A DNA stretch of 64,000 nucleotides from Hyphodiscus hymeniophilus (lineage: Eukaryota > Ascomycota > Leotiomycetes > Helotiales > Hyphodiscaceae): positions 1,612,001 to 1,676,000 of the forward strand of contig VNKQ01000007.1 in the NCBI GenBank assembly GCA_016508695.1, in the 5' to 3' direction. Positions 44,767 to 57,097 of this stretch are shown here, one piece after another. Position 1 is the stretch's first letter. Each line of letters opens with the position of its first letter. The translations under genes were made by a program, and so were the position numbers. The notes under the pieces were generated by a model. It was not told the DNA's origin. It saw nothing but the letters and a program-made list of their open reading frames with translations, and ran no database searches.

Positions 44767-47700
44767 ATGACGAGTCTTAAAAGATCTTTGCAATTTGATC
44801 CCTATGCTTCGAATATATCAAGTAAAGTATTCGTGCGATCGACGAAAAGCGGCAAAGTTCAGAAGATCGTTCGAGAGCTATACCTCCGTCAAGATATCCC
44901 CTGCTCATCGAAGCTCTGCACAACCTGCTTAATAACCGCACCTCGAGATGCCAGTGGAGTTTGTATGATACCCTGATATACAGTCCCGGTATTCATAACG
45001 CTAACATGGTTCGAAGTGGCACCCTTTGTTCTTTCAGAGAAGCCAGCAGGAACGAAGGCCTACCCCCAGGGCCACTACCTCGTGCCCGACACCAACGCCC
45101 TCCTGAATGCCCTCGACCTCTTCGAACAAACCTCGGCCTTTTACGACGTCATAATTCTGCAGACCGTGCTCGAAGAACTCCGCAACCGATCACTGCCCCT
45201 CTACAATCGCCTCATCGGCCTCACAAAGAGCGAAGACAAGCGCTTCTATGTCTTCTTCAACGATTTCCGACTCGAGACCTACATTGTGCGGGAAGCGGGA
45301 GAATCAATAAATGACAGGAATGATAGAGCTGTACGGAGAGCTGTAAAATGGTACGCCGAGCATCTTATGCAAGCCGTGAAGGCGGCGGGTGGGAGAGCGA
45401 AGAAGACGCCTGCGGTAGTCATGCTGAGTGACGACAAGGAGAACTTAAGGAAAGCGACGAGAGATGGGATCGAGGCGTGCAATCTCACTACTTATGTGAG
45501 TGGATTAGAGAATGCGGATCAGCTGCTGGATATGATCAGTGAAGCGAAGGAGGGGCGAGAATTACGGGATGCGAAGGTGGTAGAAAATCTCTATCAGGAA
45601 TATTTCTCTGTTTCGAAGATGATGACTGGTGTCAAGAATGGCACGCTACATCAGGGAATCTTCAACGTATCGCTGTATAACTACCTCGAAGGATCGATAC
45701 ATGTCCCTGCGTTTGATAAGAATCTGCTCATTCTGGGGAGGGAGAACATCAACAGAGCTGTGCAGGGTGATGTTGTGGTTATTGAGGTATTGCCCAAGGA
45801 TCAATGGAAGGAGCCGTCTACGAAGATCATTGAAGAGGAGACTTTGAATAAGGACGAGAATGCGGACGCAGAGGACGGTGAAGCTGTCGTCACAGAGAGG
45901 GAGAGACGAGCACTGCAAGAGGAAGTCAAGAAGGTTCATAGTAAGAGCATTGAAGGTCGACCCCAACCCACTGCGAGAGTCGTTGGCGTTGTCAAGCGGA
46001 ATTGGAGACAATACGTTGGTCATGTGGACGAATCATCTGTCAGTCAGAACGCGAAACAGAGCCGGAAACAACAAACAGTATTTTTGATTCCTATGGATAA
46101 AAGAATACCAAAAATTCGGGTGAGAACAAGACAAGCTGGCGAGATACTTGGGAAGCGAGTATTGGTCACAATCGACTCTTGGGACAGAGATTCGAGGTAC
46201 CCGGTGGGACATTTCGTTAGATCGCTTGGTGATCTAGAGACAAAGGGAGCCGAGACTGAAGCGTTGCTTCTGGAGTACGATGTTCAATATCGACCTTTTC
46301 CCAAAGCAGTTCTGGACTGTTTACCTGCGCAAGGTCATGACTGGATCGTACCTCCAAGCACAGATGATCCTGGCTGGAAAGATCGACGTGATCTCAGAGA
46401 TCTGCAGATATGCAGTATTGACCCTATTGGATGTCAAGATATCGATGATGCTCTACATGCCAGACCATTGCCAAATGGTAATTTTGAGGTCGGAGTGCAC
46501 ATCGCAGACGTTTCACATTTCGTCAAGCCTAATAATGCCATGGATGCCGAAGCAAGTATTCGAGGCACCACTGTATATCTGGTTGATAAGCGAATCGATA
46601 TGCTGCCAATGCTCCTCGGTACAGATCTATGCTCCTTGAAACCTTACGTTGAGCGATACGCGTTCTCAGCGATTTGGGAAATCACCCCAGATGCTGACAT
46701 CGTCAACTCAGAATTCACAAAATCAGTCATCAAATCTCGAGAAGCATTCAGCTACGAGCAAGCCCAAATCCGAATCGACGACGCCTCACAGCAAGACGAG
46801 CTCACTAATGCAATGCGGACTCTCCTCATGCTCTCTAAAAAGTTCAAGCAAAAGCGCATGGACGCCGGGGCACTGAGCCTCTCTTCACCAGAAGTCAGAG
46901 TCGAGATGGAATCCGAGACTTCAGACCCTATCGACGTCAAGACTAAAAAACACCTAGACACCATGTCCCTCGTCGAAGAATTCATGTTACTCGCCAACAC
47001 CAGCGTCGCCGCAAAGATCTACTCCGCATTCCCTCAAACTGCCATGCTCCGCCGCCACGGCGCACCACCCAAGACGAATTTCGAAGAACTAGCCAACCAG
47101 CTCAAAGTTAAGAGAGGTCTCGAGTTACGTGTGTCTTCCTCCAAAGAGCTCGCCGATTCCCTAGACAGCTGCGTAGATCCTAAAGAGCCGTTCTTCAACA
47201 CTCTAGTGCGCATCATGGCTACGCGCTGCATGATGTCCGCCGAATATTTCTGCTCCGGTACACAGACATACCCCGAGTTCCGCCACTATGGACTAGCTTC
47301 AGAGATATACACGCATTTTACGTCCCCCATCAGACGATATGCTGATCTTGTAGCACACCGCCAACTGGCCGCAGCAATCGACTACGAACCCCTCGACGCC
47401 AGCGTCCGCAGCAAAGGCAAGCTAGAAGGAGTATGCAAGAACATTAATGTTCGTCACCGCAACGCACAACAAGCTGGTCGGGCTTCCATCGAATACTACG
47501 TCGGCCAAGCACTCAAGGGCCGGATCGTAGAAGAGGAAGGCTTCGTCATGAAGGTTTTCAGCAATGGCATCGTGGTATTCGTCCCGCGCTTTGGGATCGA
47601 GAGTCTGATTCGTTTGAGGGATTTGGCGGATGTGGAGCCGGAGAGCGAGTTCGATGCTGAGAACTATGTGTTGAGAACTAAGGGGAGTAGGGTTGTAGAG

Positions 47701-47805
47701 GTGGGGCTTTTTCAGAAGGTCGTTGTGCGCATTAGTGATATCAAGGAGGAGAGTACGGGCAAGAGGAAGGTCAAGCTTGAGCTGGTGAAAACAGGGGGTC
47801 AATGA
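44767..47805 (+). CDS. DIS3: exosome catalytic subunit RRP44/DIS3
   Basis: Exons 44767-44962 and 45017-47805 give 994 aa. The 54-nt intron has a CTAAC branch site and a GTATGA donor. After [12 protein letters not shown] comes [18 protein letters not shown] and the CR3 cysteines CSSKLCTTC. The PIN endonuclease domain follows ([41 protein letters not shown] with acidic residues kept). Two cold-shock domains precede the RNB exonuclease core at about residue 533: [17 protein letters not shown], containing the four metal-binding Asp. [16 protein letters not shown] and a C-terminal S1 domain complete it. RRP44 is the processive 3'-5' exoribonuclease and endonuclease of nuclear and cytoplasmic exosomes. 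All key residues look intact. Confidence 0.95.
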
Positions 47806-48082
47806 ATCGATAGTTAGAGAAATATAACGAAGAGCAATACCCGGCAACGGGTGATATTAGCTTTGGTATCATGCGTCCATGGAGTTGTTGTCTTTGGTGT
47901 CAGTGAGGTTGCACCATGAAGTTCGGTTATTTAACATTGATTTTTTGATTTCAGTTGTCAAGTCAAAACGTATAGCGCAGAAACGACATGTATGTTAAGG
48001 ATATGCAATACGCAAAATCCAACTCCCAAACGCCAGGTATTTCAGCCAAGGTAACGCCGAACAGCAAACCCCAGCTCAGCTT

Positions 48083-49247
48083 CTACGTGCTGAGCAAATC
48101 TTTGACACTCATCCCGCCTCTACCGCTGATACTTCCTTGAGTGCCTCGGCGATCAGTATTGAGCATCAGAAGAGCAGCTGTTACTTCTTGGTCCACATCT
48201 CTTTGAGGTAGTAAGGCCGGGCTCGTCAGGGTTGAGCCTACATTGCTCGGGGTATAGCTATATTGCCCCGGACCAAGCGCCGGAGATGTGTTTGATGAGG
48301 TGCTAAAGCTGTAGTGTCTTTGGTCTGTGATTGACGAGTAGGAGTCCTGCTGGCCTCGAGAATCTTGGGGTAGAAGCGCAGGAGATGCAGATGGACGGTT
48401 GGATGCTGCATGAGGGGTGTTATAGCCAGGTGATGATTGCTCTTCCATATCGACATCGTCGTCATCCGCGTAATTTTGATGTTGTCGAGATGATGCATAT
48501 GATCCTCGGGAAACCGCCGGTGGGAGAACGAACTGCTCGGATGTTGATGTCGAGTTACTGCGATTATTTTCCTCCTTCAACTTCGCAACGCAGTCTTCCA
48601 GATATCGAACGTAATCAATAGAAGCCTGGGAGTCTGGTCAGTGGTTGAAGAACGGTACTATGACTCAAATCACTCACTTGGAGGATGGCCAGTTTATGCA
48701 TCTCCCCTGTACATGCTGGAATCATGTCCTTGAGAACTCCAAACTCCTCATTCATCTTCGATCTTCTGCGACGCTCAATCAAAGAGTGCGCAGTCTTTCT
48801 CGCAATCTTCCGTCCTGCAACACTGGTGGAAGATGGTTGTTTCTTCTTCGGTGTAAGTGTGACTTTTCCAGGCGCAGCCTTACTAGCATCAAAGGTTTCC
48901 ATCGCTTCCCCTTCTTGTCCTCGAGGCTTCATTTGTATGATCTTTCGGGATCTCGTTGGTGGCGGTGGTAGTGCAAATATATCCTTTGAAGAAGGTTGTG
49001 CCATGGAAGACCTGCGACGGATCTTGACCATCTCACTGGCAGGTATGCCGGGTGACTTGGGGGAGGTGGGGTGAAATGAGGAGGCAGATGAGGCTTTTGT
49101 TGATGCGCTGGAGGGACTCGACTCGGTCCCTGCTACAGCAGGAGGTGGAAGTTCAAAAGACATCTGCAAGGTAGAGAATTGCCCTCCATCTTTGCCCTTG
49201 ATCTCCGTCGAGGATGCCGGTGTCGGTGGGAGGTCTTGACGAGGCAT
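48083..49247 (-). CDS. basic helix-loop-helix transcription factor
   Basis: Exons 49247-48678 and 48625-48083 join in phase 0 to give 370 aa. The 52-nt intron lies inside helix 2, and splicing restores LAILQASIDYVRYLEDCVAKL. The basic region and helix 1 read KTAHSLIERRRRSKMNEEF, with His, Glu and Arg at the positions that contact a CACGTG class B E-box. The loop and helix 2 follow with IPACTGEMHKLAILQ. The N-terminal half is Ser/Pro-rich and the C-terminal half Ser/Gln-rich. Helotiales and Aspergillus carry similar factors (the PalcA-type bHLH). The regulon is unknown. A three-copy CACGTG array sits elsewhere in this window at 9.9 kb. Confidence 0.9.
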
Positions 49248-50448
49248 TTCATAGAGTGAAAGATTGAAATCGCTGCTTGCTCTCGTGCGTGATTTTGGCT
49301 GCTATCAATCAAGGGAACGGCTTGCTAGCAAAGGAGGAGGTACATATACCTCAAGAAGCAGTTGAGAGAAAGGTTGGAAGACTTGTGGAGACGGGAGAAC
49401 TCTCCCACTCACATGTTGTGCTAAGTAGGGGCTCATCATGAGACTACCATCGTCGTAGTGCTCTCCCTGATCGCAGGCCAGAAACCCTTTCTCGCTGTCG
49501 CGTGCTCCCTCGTGCAAAACTTGGTTGGATGAGGAGAGAGGACATGAGCTGGACCAATGGTTTAAGCTTATTGCTCCACGTTGCATTTTAAGCTTTTAGG
49601 GGGGTTCATCGCTTAGAAGTTAGGGTCGCACCGCCACATCGACCATTGTAGCCACACTAGCCACACCAGCCACACTTTTCATCCCGTCTCTGCGACTACA
49701 GCCCCCAAGTTCAGCTGAGCTGAAGGAAATGGGAGTAAGTGGGAGGAGGAGAGGAATATCTTGGAGAGATCACAGCGACGCAGATTGTCTTTGTATTAAC
49801 CACAGGAGCTTAATTGATTCCATTTACGGTCCTTGATCTTGGGGTGGATTCATGTGAGCCATTGACGGTTTGGGGATCCTTCAATCGATATATATCTGGT
49901 CGCCGACGGTACGAGGGTTACTGGTAGAGGTCCCAGAGAATGAATGGATGATTGCGGCCACTCCGCTTCACATCATGAACTCTTGGCTCAGGCAAGTTTC
50001 TGCACTTTCCAACCCAAAGTACCTATGGTCAGGGCTAATTCTTGAATCAGCTGGCCCCGCTTTGAAGGGTATGTTTGTAGAATGTGAAGCTTGAGGATTG
50101 ACGTCTGACTTGAACTGGATTCTAGAAACCGGCAAGCGGAAGAGCCTGTTTCCTCACCAAGATCTGTCACGTTTCCAGTAAGTCTCGGTGGAGCAACAGT
50201 GCATTGACTTCTCTACCTCGGAAAAAACTCGATGGATTCCAACGATTCGGCTTTGAATTACTCAGTGATTTTTTTGCAGGTGGAATTTGTTATACTCTGG
50301 ACCTTGAGGAACTAGACATAAAGGAGTGGTAAAAGGCTAATACAATCTCAAGTTTGCCGAACGAGATCCATCATACAATCAAGCACGTTACCGTCATGGT
50401 GAAGGTGATGCTTCTCATAAACGAGGACCTGCATTATGCAGTATCTGT
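49248..50448. other. intergenic region between the bHLH and HET genes
   Basis: No gene supported. Three tandem 9-bp units (TAGCCACAC, TAGCCACAC, CAGCCACAC) occupy 49649-49675. The HET frame extends upstream of its ATG without a start codon to about 50342. Confidence 0.5.
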
Positions 50449-52616
50449 ATGAGCATCGACTTCCAAGGGTTAACCATAGACTGCGAACCAAAAGAAAGAT
50501 ATGAGGTTCGCTATGGGGGGGTGCAATCATTTTCCTCGAGTTGCCCTTTATGCAAGCTTCTGTGTGAGAAGATATTAGCCACGACGCCTAGCGATGCATC
50601 CTCTCAAATATTTGTCTTTGACTTCGTCCCTATCTTTGCTACCTCACCAGAGGGAGACAAGCCCTCGGTCTTGGAAGGGCTATGGTTTCGAAGTGGGGGA
50701 AGTTTTGGACATCTGGTCTTCTCCGCACCACTTGGTAGGTGAACTCCTATAGCTGCGATAAAAATCTAATGATCACAGGTGATCCAGCTTCATTTGAGAT
50801 CAAGAGACGACCACCAGTAAAAGGTTATGATTGCCGAGAAGCATATGATCTTGTTCGCCGATGGCTAGAGGAATGCTCAGCCCACCATCCACTTTGCTCA
50901 AAGCACGACTACGTTCCTCTTCCAACACGCATCATTGATATTGGAGATGCAAACAAATGTCCTACTCTATACAGTCCGCCTCCCGGAACTCGGGGGCGAT
51001 ATCTGGCTTTGTCGTATTGCTGGGGGAAAAGCCAACCAGTTACATTGACTGAAACCCGACTCAAGAGAGCACCTGTGAGCTTTCCACTTAGGACTCTTCC
51101 TCAAACTTTAAGAGACGCAATCATTATCGCCAGTCATCTCGGCTTTCAGTACATATGGATTGATGCGCTTTGCATTGTGCAGGACTCCAACGATGGATGG
51201 GAGTGGAAGCAGGAGTCTGCAAAAATGAATCATATCTATGGAAAGTTCGTATTTTCGGCTTTTGTCCTCCCTCCTTACAAAAAATTGCGTTGATCCTCGC
51301 GAAAAGTTTTTTGATATCTAAAAATTTAACCTCTTTGGTCTCTTTATATTTTCTCCAGCTCCTGGACCATCGAAATCCTTACAAGCAGTAACTCTGACTT
51401 CAAGATCTTGAATAGTGCCACTCTTACCATCGCAGCTGCAGCTGCATCCAGCACAACCGAGGGTATCTTTTCATTCGGCACTGGACAGCCTCAGCCCTCC
51501 TGCTCTTTACCTTGGCAGCTGTCCAATGGCGAAATCGGGTCCGTCAATGTCGAAGTTCATGAGACGGAAGAGAAGAAGGATGAACCGTTAGATTCGCGGG
51601 CGTGGGCCCTACAGGAGGCTCTCATATCGCCGAGGCTCCTTCGATATGGAAATTCACAGATGTCTTGGAAGTGTAATCAAATTGAGCAGAACGCCAACGG
51701 GCCGTTGATCAGTCGAACTAAGCAGCCGACGTCGAAATGCCAAAGCTGGACGAGCATAGTAACTGACTATACCGCACGTACACTGACATACAATTCAGAC
51801 CGCTTGGCTGCTCTTGAAGGATATGCTAAGCTACTTGGCATAAAACGACCATATGACGAATATCTCTCTGGTCTCTGGAAGAGCGAGCTGTTGGAACAGC
51901 TTCTGTGGTACAGAAGTGCAGCATCGCAGCCAAACCCAAGACCTTTGTCTTCATGTGCACCGTCATGGTCATGGGCTTCGATTGACTCACCTGTTCGTTT
52001 CACTTATTGGCCTCAAGATTATCAATCCCATTGCGAAGTCATCTACTCCCCTTTAGGATCCCCATTTCCAGAGTCCTCCAATTCTACCTTGGGACGCCAT
52101 CAGAGCGCTTTAAGAGTCCATGGCTACGTCAAACGACTCATCTACGATGATTTTTTCCAAGACAGAAATGGTACCCCGACATTCGAATCCAAATACAAAT
52201 TTCAGAGTGCAAAGAGGCGTGGCTCCGGAGTCGGAGAAGTGATCTACGACATCTCGGATCCATTTGGATCGTTTGAGGATGGCAACAGGCTGTCCTTGAT
52301 TTGTCTTCAGTACGTATATGGAGAGCAAAGGTCTTTCTATTTTAGACGGCGTCGGCAGCAAGTGCTTTCACATACACATCTTCAACTAGGACTCCTTTCC
52401 TCCTGAGGCATTCCGAAGGAATCAAATACTGACTACTCTGTTACTTCTAGCATTACCCCTACCTGCGGCCTTGTTCTGGTTGCAAATAAGGAACAAGATA
52501 CGAATGATCTAGATCTGTATGAACGGATTGGACTTGCAACAGGATCTGTTTTTGAGGAATGGTTCACAGATACTAGCTGTGGTTCATATCGGGACGAACT
52601 GGTGCGGATTGTTTAA
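50449..52616 (+). CDS. HET-domain (heterokaryon incompatibility) protein, apparently intact
   Basis: Exons 50449-50734, 50779-51244, 51416-52309 and 52451-52616 sum to 1812 nt (603 aa). The HET domain has RYLALSYCWGKSQPVTLT, LPQTLRDAIIIASHLG, YIWIDALCIVQDS and, across the 171-nt second intron, HIYGNATLTIAAAAA. Later blocks are LDSRAWALQEALISPRLL, LTYNSDRLAALEGYAK, YLSGLWKSELLEQLLW and APSWSWASID. The frame upstream of the ATG reads LCSIC before MSIDFQG, a CxxC motif usually inside these proteins, so an upstream exon may be missing from this model. The 171-nt and 141-nt introns are longer than elsewhere. Such proteins mediate non-self recognition and cell death after hyphal fusion. Confidence 0.88.
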
Positions 52617-52709
52617 TTACAATACTTACGATAAGCTCTGGATATAACGGTTTATTGAAATCTATGTCTCATATTCAAAAGAAATTACGCTTTGTATCGT
52701 ATGTGACCT

Positions 52710-54338
52710 TTATACACCAACACAATGATAGAAAGCCCCACCTCCAGAACGAAAACCTTGTTCCCATTCCCAAAGAAACTCTCCCCGGTTACCACTCTCC
52801 AACAATCGTTTCTTGGTCCATATTTCGACACACCCAATCTTGTCACCTCCATCTCCTGCCCTCGGGCCCAGAGCTCCATCAGCTCTCATGCTAAAAAACC
52901 TTTGTGCATCAGAGAAGCCAACATCCCAGCCTTCACTGAAAAGATGATGCTCGAACTTCTTCCCGGGAGAAGTCTTGGTCCAGTAATCCTCGTGGCTTCT
53001 CCTCCCATTATCCGCCATGCTTTGTCTCTGGCTTTGAGCGTGCTGAGTCCGACTTCTGACATCCTGAGCTGAGAGCGTGAGCGCTGGAGGAGGAGAAACA
53101 TTTCCCGCCTTGACCTGCTGCTTGAAGCCCCACCCCCCACCATCCATCCAGTCCATCTTGAACGTCCAAAAGTAACTGCCTCCCGCTCTTTCCTGCCACT
53201 TCTTACTCTGTGCTTGGCCGAATTGTCTCTCTAATCCGTCCTTCTCCTCAGATCTGACTCGTGCCCAGGTCTTGCCATCAAGCACACAACTCCACTCGCC
53301 GATAACGACTTGGCCCTCTCCTCTATCTGCTATACTGCCGGACTTCCCATCAAGCTCTCCAAGTTCACCTCCGATAGAGCCAATGATCTCCGGTGGGCTC
53401 TTACTCTTGTGCTTCTCATCGAAAGTATAGTACTTATGCGTATCGATCACCACCGGGTTCGGCGGCGCACCCTTCAAGCAATGCCTTTTATTCGCCCACT
53501 CTAACGCCTTATTCAAGTCCCACGCATCACTGACATAAATCGGAATACTTCCATCAACACGAGCAATCTCATTGATCACCTCATCGTACCAGGAGTACAT
53601 ACCCTTCGCCTGCCAAGCCGCCTCGTTCACGAGCTGGATGCCAATAACGCCCTCCAAAGGACCTCCCCGCGAGACTTCTTGGGCAATGAAAACAAGTGCG
53701 TGCTTGGCAAGATCCATATTACGTCTCGAGCCCCAGAACTCCGCCTTCCCAGTCCCGGATCCGGAATGAGCATCTTTATTCCCCCCGCCCGGGAGGGCAT
53801 GCATGTCGATCAAGACGCCAATCCCATATGCCCTCGCCCGTCCGATAAGATCCTTGACCGCGTTCCAAGCACCAGCATAGACCTCCCCCGCCTGCTCAAA
53901 GGGCGTCCCACGACAGTATCCCGGCCCCAGCGTGAAATACCCAATCGGTAGCCTAATGCTCGTGCATTTTGCCGTATTGACCAACCATTGCAGATCCTGA
54001 TCTGTCAGGGCGTTGCGCCAGTGATTCTCCCATTTCTGACGCGTGGCATCGAGCCCTGACTCTCGGAGGCTGGCGGACACTGCATCGAGTTCGGAGCTGC
54101 CGGTGCTGGACTTGGGGAACATGGAACCGTGGAGCCATTTCTCAAGCACGAAGATCGAGCCGAGGTTTGTGCCGTTGTGATAGCGGTAGCGGAGGAGATC
54201 CGTGACTGTGGGAGGACGGATTGAGGAGGGTAGCGAAGCTTGGGATAGTGGTGCTTGGGGTTGTGATTGGAAGGGAAAAGAGGAGGAGGCTTGGTGGTCG
54301 TTGAAGGTGTCTTTAGCTTTGTTGAGGAACTTCTTCAT
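52710..54338 (-). CDS. glycoside hydrolase family 5 protein, probable intracellular exo-beta-1,3-glucanase-like
   Basis: Single exon, 542 aa. The start MKKFLNKAKDTFNDHQ at 54338 is preferred; the 66-codon upstream extension is low-complexity. There is no signal peptide. A TIM-barrel glycosidase is indicated by LGSIFVLEKWLHGSMF, SIRLPIGYFTLGP, YGIGVLIDMHALPGG and IQLVNEAAW, whose Glu is the likely acid/base, with VVIGEWSCVLDGKTW supplying the nucleophile Glu. SYFWTFKMDW and a unique C-terminal region follow. Close fungal GH5 enzymes act on beta-1,3- or related glucans, but lack of secretion makes the substrate uncertain. It is convergent with the HET gene, 93 bp apart. Confidence 0.85.
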   Translation of the reverse strand: MKKFLNKAKDTFNDHQASSSFPFQSQPQAPLSQASLPSSIRPPTVTDLLRYRYHNGTNLGSIFVLEKWLHGSMFPKSSTGSSELDAVSASLRESGLDATRQKWENHWRNALTDQDLQWLVNTAKCTSIRLPIGYFTLGPGYCRGTPFEQAGEVYAGAWNAVKDLIGRARAYGIGVLIDMHALPGGGNKDAHSGSGTGKAEFWGSRRNMDLAKHALVFIAQEVSRGGPLEGVIGIQLVNEAAWQAKGMYSWYDEVINEIARVDGSIPIYVSDAWDLNKALEWANKRHCLKGAPPNPVVIDTHKYYTFDEKHKSKSPPEIIGSIGGELGELDGKSGSIADRGEGQVVIGEWSCVLDGKTWARVRSEEKDGLERQFGQAQSKKWQERAGGSYFWTFKMDWMDGGGWGFKQQVKAGNVSPPPALTLSAQDVRSRTQHAQSQRQSMADNGRRSHEDYWTKTSPGKKFEHHLFSEGWDVGFSDAQRFFSMRADGALGPRAGDGGDKIGCVEIWTKKRLLESGNRGEFLWEWEQGFRSGGGAFYHCVGV

Positions 54339-54754
54339 TATGACGATCGAGGCGGGGTAATGTATCAAAAAGGCAAGTGGGGAGCGGGGTAAGGTCAAAA
54401 AGTGCTTCAGGAATAATGGTCGAGGTTTGCTATCCAAATATCGTCTGAGTCCTTTGGAATTAGATGAGAAGAAAGTGGTTGGAAACAGGTTTCGTTTTGT
54501 GGCAGAGGATCTGCTCAGATCAGTCTCCAGCGTCATTATTGGGTAGCCTTGCGTGAGGCTCCACCACAGCCTTGTGTAAACCGTAGATCACCTGCGACAT
54601 TTGTAGCACCATTTCGAAGCCATCATGAAGTTCATTGCTGCCAATGTTGCAATTCTCTATTCTTGAAAATGCAGAAGGTATAGGCCAACTTTTACCCACA
54701 ATGCCGCAAATACTCCCAACTCCGCTATGAGCTTCTGCTGAATTGACATCCATT
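54339..54754. other. intergenic region between the GH5 and NUG1 genes
   Basis: The GH5 promoter and NUG1 3' end lie here. The minus frame 54520-54753 is unsupported. Confidence 0.5.
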
Positions 54755-56554
54755 TTAATCTTGCATCGTCTCCTCTACAATCTCTTCTTTTCCGTCACCC
54801 CACAAGCCTTCCAACTTGAATTCCTTACTCCACTCCGTGACAATCTCCTTTTGGTCACCAACGGGCGCTGTACCATCTTGGGCGCTCTGGTCAGTAATAG
54901 TAGGGGCTACCGTCAGAACTGGAGCATCCATCCAGCCTTGAATCCGACCATCTCTCCAATCCGTGATAACAGTCATAGCAGCACTGGCGAGGTTCGGTAC
55001 GCCGCCCTTCCCTAGCCTTCCTCGCTTCCTCGCAACTTGGACCAAGAAATCTGTCGTTGGGTCTCCATTGGTGGTTATCAGTGCAGGTAAACCGTAAACA
55101 TCCATCAGCTTACTCCGCATCTCTTTCGAAGCAGAGAGCCGCTTCAGAAGTAATGTTACTGCGGGTACCGGGTCCTCGATTTTCTTGGGAGGAATTGCAT
55201 TTAGTAGAATTAAGCGGGCTTGTTCCTCGGTCTTGGAGGCTTTGGTTCCATCGCCTGCGGAGGGAAAGACGATACCAGGTGAATCGAGCAGCTTGAGCTT
55301 GCTATCAATTTTGACTTCCCGAAGGGAGGTAGTGACACCTGCTTCTGCACCCACTGGACAGGCTGCTCCAGCGCCACCCATGCGGGATGTGAGAGCATTA
55401 ATGACCGAGGACTTTCCAACGTTAGGATACCCAATCACTCCAACCGAAATCGCTCGCTTGAGTTGTTTCGCTGCTGCGAAGGACTTCAAAGATTTGAAAA
55501 GAGTGGCGGATGTGCTTTGTACTGTCAACTGTTTGTGGTTGAATGTATGGGCGTTAGGTGCTGGTCCGGAAGCTCGTAGAGGGATTGTAGGGAAATATCG
55601 TCGAAGATGGATAAGCCATGCTTTAAGCACCGGAGGGGGAATGAGATCGATTTTGTTGAGTATTAGAATGAGACGCTTTCCACCACTCGCTGCAGCCATG
55701 ACCATGCGCTCGACTTCCTTGGATCTTGTACCTTCAGGGTCTCTTGCATCGAGAACGTAGAGAACGACATCTGCTTGGTCCACGACTTGCTTGAAGACTT
55801 TGTCGAATGCTTTTCTTGAGCCATCTTTGCGTGTAGGCAGTCCAGAGATCTCGGCACCGCTCTCACTACCCTCGGATTCGGATTCGTCGTCCTCGTCCAT
55901 TTCATCTCCACTCTGAAGGTCATCCTCATATTCGGCCGCAGCGGCCTTCGCACTAGCAAGTAGTGCCGCCATTGGATTCGTATCATCGTCGAAGTCTTCA
56001 TCCACATCCTCGTCCATCATATCCGCAATCTCCTCTTCGGTGACACCTTCCATCCTAGCTTCGACCTCTCTCTCAACTTGCTCTCCTGTCTTTGTAGCTT
56101 TAGCGTCCGCTCTGCGCTTTGCTGCATCTTCAATCTTCCGCCGTCTGCCTTCCTCTATTTCTGCCAAGATCTTGTCCTTGTAGGGGAAGAGATTTGGAAT
56201 GCCAGGGTCCTTCTTTAATCGAGTTCGCCATTCTGGGTTCGATTTTGCAGCTTTCTGGAGGACTCCGAGTTAGCGCATATCTTTTAAACTTAAGCAAGAG
56301 CTCCGCGGATTATAAGACAGCTGCTTTCCCGAGTGTTCTTTGGAAAGGTGGTGCAGCTAGAATACTTGTAGAAGGCGACAATGAGAGATTGAACTTACCC
56401 TCGCTTTCTTTTGCTTGGCTGAAGATGCCTTCTCAATCTTGTGGCGCAAGCGCACAGGCGTGCGTTTACTCTTTGGCTCTGTAATCCGTCCAATTAGTAT
56501 CTTTAGCATATATGAAAGGTAAACCAACTTACTGCCTGGTTTATTGCCTGCCAT
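54755..56554 (-). CDS. NUG1: nuclear/nucleolar GTPase NUG1
   Basis: Exons 56554-56533, 56478-56399 and 56254-54755 give 533 aa. The protein starts MAGNKPGKPKSKRTPVRLRH, a basic nucleolar-type N-terminus, then NPEWRTRLKKDPGIPNLFPYKDKI. The GTPase motifs are circularly permuted, as in the Nug1/Nog2/Lsg1 (YlqF) family: G4 NKID precedes G1 GYPNVGKSS, then G3 DSPG. An acidic stretch (EEEIADMMDEDVDEDFDDD) lies before the domain. NUG1 helps large-subunit maturation and export. The 144-nt intron is longer than usual; the first exon is only 22 nt. Confidence 0.93.
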
Positions 56555-57097
56555 GATGATGCTGAAGAAAATTGATGTCGTTCGCCTTTGCCGTTTTCAT
56601 TTCTTATCGAACAAATTTTCTTATCGATCACGTGACCCTCCTTCCTCCCCTGAACTTTGGGCCCTACCTTAGTACCTTACCCATGGGCAACAGCCTTTTG
56701 ACTAACGACTCCAAACATTCAAAGTTTTTTATCGGCGAGATTCTGGCTTTCGAGGCAACTCTTTAAGCTATCATTCATATCTAGAACATCTACCTCTATA
56801 GGATATTCCGGTAGGTCTCCTACCTCTCCCAAAAGTTTTGTTGCACGTCGCAAAATCTCCCCCTCTGTTCAAGATCACAAATATTGTCCGTTTGCCTTTC
56901 TCCCAACTTCGATAGCTCATCGCCCTCCCAACCAAATTTGACACAACAACTTTTATCTATCAACCAGAATCCTTCTAAACACGTCCAACCACTCGTAAGA
57001 TCATTAGTGGCGAAAAGAATAAAGCTAAAGTGTCCACCTCCAGCTGCTCCCAAGGGCTACTTCCCCCCTTCGCTTAATCCTTGAACCGTCTTATACA
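56555..57097. promoter_or_regulatory. divergent intergenic region of NUG1 and the HAD phosphatase
   Basis: A 543-bp interval between divergent starts. It holds a palindromic TCACGTGA-like box (CACGTG at 56629-56634) and AAATTTTC at 56613-56620, similar to the ribosome-biogenesis RRPE motif. Confidence 0.45.
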
